Assembly: GCF_003627035.1 (NCBI RefSeq)
Contig: NZ_CP032626.1
Coordinates: forward strand, 1,116,001 to 1,180,000
Direction of reading: 5' to 3'
DNA: 64,000 bases
Source: Apilactobacillus bombintestini
GTDB taxonomy: Bacteria > Bacillota > Bacilli > Lactobacillales > Lactobacillaceae
The translations under genes and the position numbers were made by a program. The number at the start of each line of letters is the position of its first letter. Positions within the stretch are counted from its first letter, which is position 1. The notes beneath the pieces are model-generated. The model saw only the letters and a program-made list of their open reading frames with translations, made no database searches and was not told the origin of the DNA. Below, in pieces: positions 63,701 to 64,000 of this stretch.

Positions 63701-64000
63701 AGCAATATATAATAGAGAATTATTAGCTGCATTATTATAATTAGCAGACTCTATATTAATACGTCCACCATCAACGGTAACTGACTTAGCATTAGCACCA
63801 GTTCCAGAAACGTAGATACCACCTCTACTTACACCACTAGCATTAACATCGGGAATAACATTTAAATTAGCATTTTTATTTACATTAAGAGAACCACCCA
63901 TAATAGTAATTCCATAGGAGGCACTACCTTCTCCTCCAGTTCCTCTAGAAACAACAGTCATAGAAGAATCATCAGACAAAGTAACATTACCATTAGATAC
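51716..64000 (-). CDS. Giant repetitive surface protein, N-terminus outside window
   Basis: More than 4090 residues; the frame is open to the window edge, so the true start and signal peptide lie beyond base 64000. Visible order, counting from 63979: residues 1-215 have beta-helix-like repeats (GGSLNVNKNANLNV, GGTLNVANRGNLIL) as in pectate-lyase-like adhesive domains; 215-450 a mixed folded part; 450-3820 roughly a hundred imperfect helical repeats of about 30-40 residues with an AYxxAYxxAxxxG pattern, rich in Asp, Asn, Ala, Gln and Tyr and acidic; 3820-4087 strongly basic, ending in the VLVHVSKKFGRGNAVRRITRG module. No LPXTG. Probably a cell-surface fibre for adhesion or aggregation. I know of giant surface proteins in bee-associated lactobacilli but cannot confirm this one belongs to them. 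Confidence 0.85.
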   Translation of the reverse strand, partial: VSNGNVTLSDDSSMTVVSRGTGGEGSASYGITIMGGSLNVNKNANLNVIPDVNASGVSRGGIYVSGTGANAKSVTVDGGRINIESANYNNAANNSLLYIAAGQVLVTNGGVLQAKATGLGTSSYGGSGLIYTAGGTLNVANRGNLILAIPDGSGTSSTYMIDGNLTVNDSGDSHVIIDKGNQNSPANFVTSGTINSYTGKVNGKIYYNYSLNSSNQVNALDENLNSITNQSYNSNSLSNGSPQILDIQSIPSVYFSSPLTTTETTNDGHTYIHVKGYAKVSGYDNAVNSGGSDADYAKNNKVYIQYAAGNVTGTSYDAYGNSTTGPAGYHDGGMNPLTNVSAAIKNDKNISSTTGTVTNGEITADKNTYNDVASPSQSIIPIDFTIDSTSSNPVQTVGVYLRYGVNGVNMTAMPSNNASGGSNYQSTIEGYQSDGNGGIQTASGANVQTASGKGQDSEDGYQAALTDFQNGTKNVDITRYGRNKDYTSSYDSVMAGLKAVTPDLLHTLGVDDISKAPDFDQLTPDQINKIQGTDEFKNSGNQTAYMQAIKKAYGDYLASRDAANAIANGDPNAATKVQNDSNNDSAYKNNYAKAYTNAQNALNDIANNNNKQNRPNDNDKVGQEVYDKVQQQYSDAQKAMTDAASGTTNNPNKLDADAYSAGQNAYKQIMQDIQSGNGKQDTNKAPLNQKSPLEQALYNQQFDAIKQKYDDGQNAALNGTNNPTDSNDPVYKAAYNAVKNGFNNGTDQDKSTADEKNTAAYKAGQQAKTDEQTGAQAAMSNADAKSDDQATKAGQDGLQATKDAYAVASGKLAKPDLTGKSLAYQDAYNAAQTNAQKLAQSAQDDYKNGVTTNTPTANNGKGVDAIAYNYIKQAAQNGATDAIKSNSSDTPATGTSAAYQLGYNIAKGEADAENGVTNSTNQSDDYKNAVKDFNDAMASGETKDPSAQPDANADQVTKDGFAYGQGIGAFKNAQNPEATNGGDGLSDKQKAAFNSAKSGYEAAIDNDGTNLKPTEKAQRAGYEYATSLINGANASTAPSDSVQKAAYDDVQNALAQAKQDIADGKQNPSANTSNAKNADVYTRAYNAAMKAYDATNITPSSNATDTAVGIGNSDPIGKAAFSKVKDDALNHSGAEDFINGKTNKYSNDNNYNPGYTEAQKGYVDALHGKKDSSDTSAAYVAGAKAASNDAQAFQNAENDNKDNNNPANQGATDAIDKVQAANGDVSNLPYLTTDSGKSASYINAYNAALDDAKKAATDGIASQTTPANDSTKSNGPTQKALANVYQAAAKDAQQGYAEGLTGNDPQKSGNASEKAGNDQGKKDRDAYEAAVNDFAKGITDPTQATDSKNSADPVYKEALKALQDAKNNNTPNSDDDKSPVYAVANSQAKGANAAEQAIANANNGTNGSTPSDMTIDQVPADVKDKQSYVNAYNQAIAGYKAGLAGTDTDKSASNDSADQQAFNAGKDAGDKAHGANDALNGKKSKEDVANDLNSDDPAKKAYAQGVTDANDGYAKGLNDSNSMSPQDLSKQSAAYQKAYAQGQNDKAGYDAARGQSAPDANNIPDGIKNNTQAANAYQGYAAAVAAVKSANGNAQKAQRPDNFDSQSSDYKAAYQKALDDAIDANKAGQDAIANPSASDASQRPSDSAMAAVYDAAKQDAQQGYAEGLTGKSAKDSKDVNEGAGVNAGANDKAMYEAAVDDFANGITPDNASTKDATNASNDVYKEALKALEDAKDNKQPSSDDDKSPVYAVANSQAKGQNAAEQAIATANSNLNGSDPANMTLANVPAGVKDKQSYMNAYNDAIKGYEAGKKNDSSSTATNSDPADQQAFKSGKLAGDTARGADDALNGTKSNDDVANDLNSNDADKKAYAQGVTNANNGYADGLNGNTDSGNTNNSPAYQKAYAQGQNDKAGYDDAKKSSNPDVNSVPDDIKNNTQATNAYKGYAAAIAAVKKGNGNTQKSDRPNEFGNQTSDYKAAYQKALSDAVDANKAGQSAITSPNDTNNNQRPSDAAQAAVYDAAKQAAQKGYAEGLTGKAATSDSNGNEKAGQQAGQNDKAKYEAAVKDFDNGITDASKASDKSNANDPVYQQALKALNDAKSGNTDNADNSPVYAVANSQALGSKDAEQAIASANNGSNGSAPTQIKDLSDPRLSNISATDKQSYMNAYNEAVAGYNAGKSDDSKATATNSDPADIQAFNAGKLAGQAARGADAALSGKATTDSVKGDLNSSDSATKAYAQGVKDANDGYADGLNGNNDSGNTNNSPAYQKAQAQGKADASGYNAAKNQDTPDSNSVPSDVQGKGKQASDAYKGYADAIKAVENAHGDLSKIGKPSDNQSNDYMAAYQKALQDAEKYAQNGQNAVAKSSDKTADKSDATDKALQKVYADAKHDTNNGFAEAVSGKAPSSTNNANEQAGIDAGNKVADAYQAAAKDFANANGQISLNSIPKKYDDSKQQQAYEDALKGLVDGQNNGSNTNNPNDISPVYDIAKQQAQNVENAVAAAKNIQNISTTTPNHNNLSNVTGYSNPDNKNDMNDSYDAAANAYKDAINHNDQANKPSDTASTAAKLAYTQAYKAATAASDKGLTDFGNGSTNEPGNSADNAAYDQAKTDALSGLNDGLANPSSIDATKQANNPAYAQGVADAVAIKAAAQDAVNGTPEAGKAGLTEAQKTAYENIQSAADAGQQEYENDVDKYAGKTGNDLKDAAETAAKNKYSNDPLRQAAFAKAIESAGDAFGNGANAFADGSQKPSGISAAGYQAAQQAYDAAINGTGKPEKENGHYPTPQGVTPSDQYDNTFDAAYDKYKAAADKAAQDTAENGGTATTADVKFASHSDNTSTTAKEKAAYNAAANKAAQGIAGAKLNDSTKDASYGSTGSDGKFVPNADIASQAYAGAKAGYADGKVGANKTDLNNVSPAFKAAYDKANAVASAAAKAGVAEFANASAKSSKDGQDDAVSAAHNDGFNKAQAGYNAAIKDANSSVDHSNDTGAKDANYMEGVKLAQAAIKARQAVEDNADAPSDSDTTGSNVNPDVSGAAKAALAAAQNALTDGAKGNTANQATPDANKAYGKIYQDTYNQVHAEVQQAAEDGAKAFASGGKEGSHLDPSSDKSAKAKANDEGYQAAQTAYKQAEDNPTDAKASTTGSTVGDAAREAAKAAFNDVANGTDTSASYPDGSNDPIAQIKHAAYQKALAEAKQNASKGAEALFDNNGNNSTDGATAKANATTAADRDYNAGLANAQQALKDAQASDANASQGNNDSKYPASDNPQTDADNVYHATRDAYKAVENATAPMTEEALNAKGAVYAAAYKNALAYAKSAATAGSKDANGNQDNGGSYGNNYAAKAVYEHARDAAQNAYTDALQGKHADKNDKKYQGTDKGSVAYQAAQNAINDYEANNGMAKKDHAKAGISDDNADTYNTFYGKALTDIDNAAKAGVKAYENGMNINDIPSVEGNNSALGQVAYQAALRAQKAHDDVIKNNGNTSDANKGLVNDPSYKAGLAATKDAVNGEQKAMSDASVSNAPSAATDVNGNAAFNGTVDGYNKAAKDGSIKPNDIDNYIAKNLAKKSVAYRDAFKKAYLDGLKQAKSGVDNALSNESDKTAGKKGAAQQAQTLAYNDAKEAYQDALKGVTDSSNTANSVSAQAGRDKASQFMQALKDVSAGHPNTGNTDTNYQLGLKTAETAMNNAIADAKANKKVPSDMNDIVVPNGLDSLAYRDVYAAILNGFGNGYGDKSDNPNSQDVYYQLAFKHGYDKGKASIPTDTTAPLDFIDYKTKPNFTDPAVSKAYDEQYKQASDGFFDGLNGRSADNKSSYYKQNYQIALDGLAGIKLAKTTKKREARGIVATKDSAFGYGYRGYELGLAAAKRNARKHKKFAPTDLIGKNRMYVYAYKQALKAETKRQEKLGRKAAYKRAKSGHYMIRGLKSRHSVAYVRSYVKMYKRTFKRHMPRYIYNIRTIFTHNKVRYARKTRIKKFTYTKRYNSTVFHVVGVKFTKHGTPRYVLKSGRVVTANWNYVRNAYYKHNFKTFHVIKPAGVLVHVSKKFGRGNAVRRITRGQAFKIRKVVKYHGLTRLYIGHGEYVTSNKTYVKFGRK
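56950..60240 (-). repeat. Three tandem super-repeats of about 1.09-1.11 kb in the giant gene
   Basis: The sequence TTAGCAACCGCATATACAGG recurs, with small changes nearby, at 57651, 58740 and 59847, giving periods of 1089 and 1107 bases (363 and 369 residues). Long matching stretches surround each, including PVYAVANSQA, KAYAQGQNDKAGY and QQGYAEGLTG-type segments. Each super-repeat contains about ten of the small helical repeats. Boundaries are approximate. Confidence 0.8.

Noticed and set aside
47458-64000. LPXTG sorting signals in the surface proteins
   Set aside because: The C-termini were read to the stop codon; all end in basic modules without LPXTG, hydrophobic segment and positive tail in order.

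Overview
The window looks like chromosomal DNA of a low-GC member of the Lactobacillaceae. The supporting signs are rRNA sequence of Bacilli type, a T-box-controlled tyrS, a CBS-less IMP dehydrogenase, a DUF4811/MFS pair, and very large secreted proteins without LPXTG anchors that end in a lysine-rich C-terminal module. A heterofermentative genus such as Apilactobacillus or Fructilactobacillus is my best guess, but I cannot fix the species. The block rsmG-parA-parB-DUF951-ychF is normally found beside oriC and transcribed away from it. Most genes here are on the minus strand, so the origin probably lies to the right and the fork moves right to left; no origin is visible in the window.

Layout. 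1-4.7 kb: a minus-strand rRNA operon (16S, a spacer without tRNA, 23S cut by the window edge) driven by three tandem promoters. 4.7-9.1 kb: tyrS with its T-box, a DUF4811 protein and a DHA2 drug exporter, and a divergent MerR regulator sharing one palindrome with the exporter promoter. 9.2-11.8 kb: a three-gene pgaC-pgaD-icaB operon for poly-beta-1,6-N-acetylglucosamine (PNAG). 11.8-21 kb: gpmA, an AI-2E permease, cfa, azlCD, a dispersin-B-like GH20 enzyme that probably cuts PNAG, dacA and a two-component system. 21-30.5 kb: guaB, the par/rsmG block, and a nucleobase/nucleoside uptake group with a DeoB-like protein that has lost its catalytic residues. 30.5-38 kb: a GDSL hydrolase, two tandem large membrane proteins, a LysR regulator, an ElaA acetyltransferase and a small decayed islet with a resolvase fragment and broken small-peptide genes.

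38-64 kb is a cell-surface region. It holds a propeller-like secreted protein interrupted by a very basic helical segment, an rRNA methyltransferase, a secreted protein with 12-residue lysine repeats, a GtfA/GtfB pair of the protein O-glycosylation type, a 1367-residue Ser/Ala-rich surface protein, and a giant protein of more than 4000 residues that runs off the right edge. Three of these surface proteins share a basic C-terminal module in place of an LPXTG signal.

The genes suggest two connected themes: making and trimming a PNAG matrix (pgaCD-icaB plus the GH20 enzyme), and displaying large, probably glycosylated adhesins held to the wall by positive charge. The strongest points for follow-up are the synthase/hydrolase pair for PNAG, the DeoB-like pseudoenzyme, the giant repeat protein, and the gtfAB/serine-rich protein locus with similar TTAAG direct repeats upstream of both transcription units.
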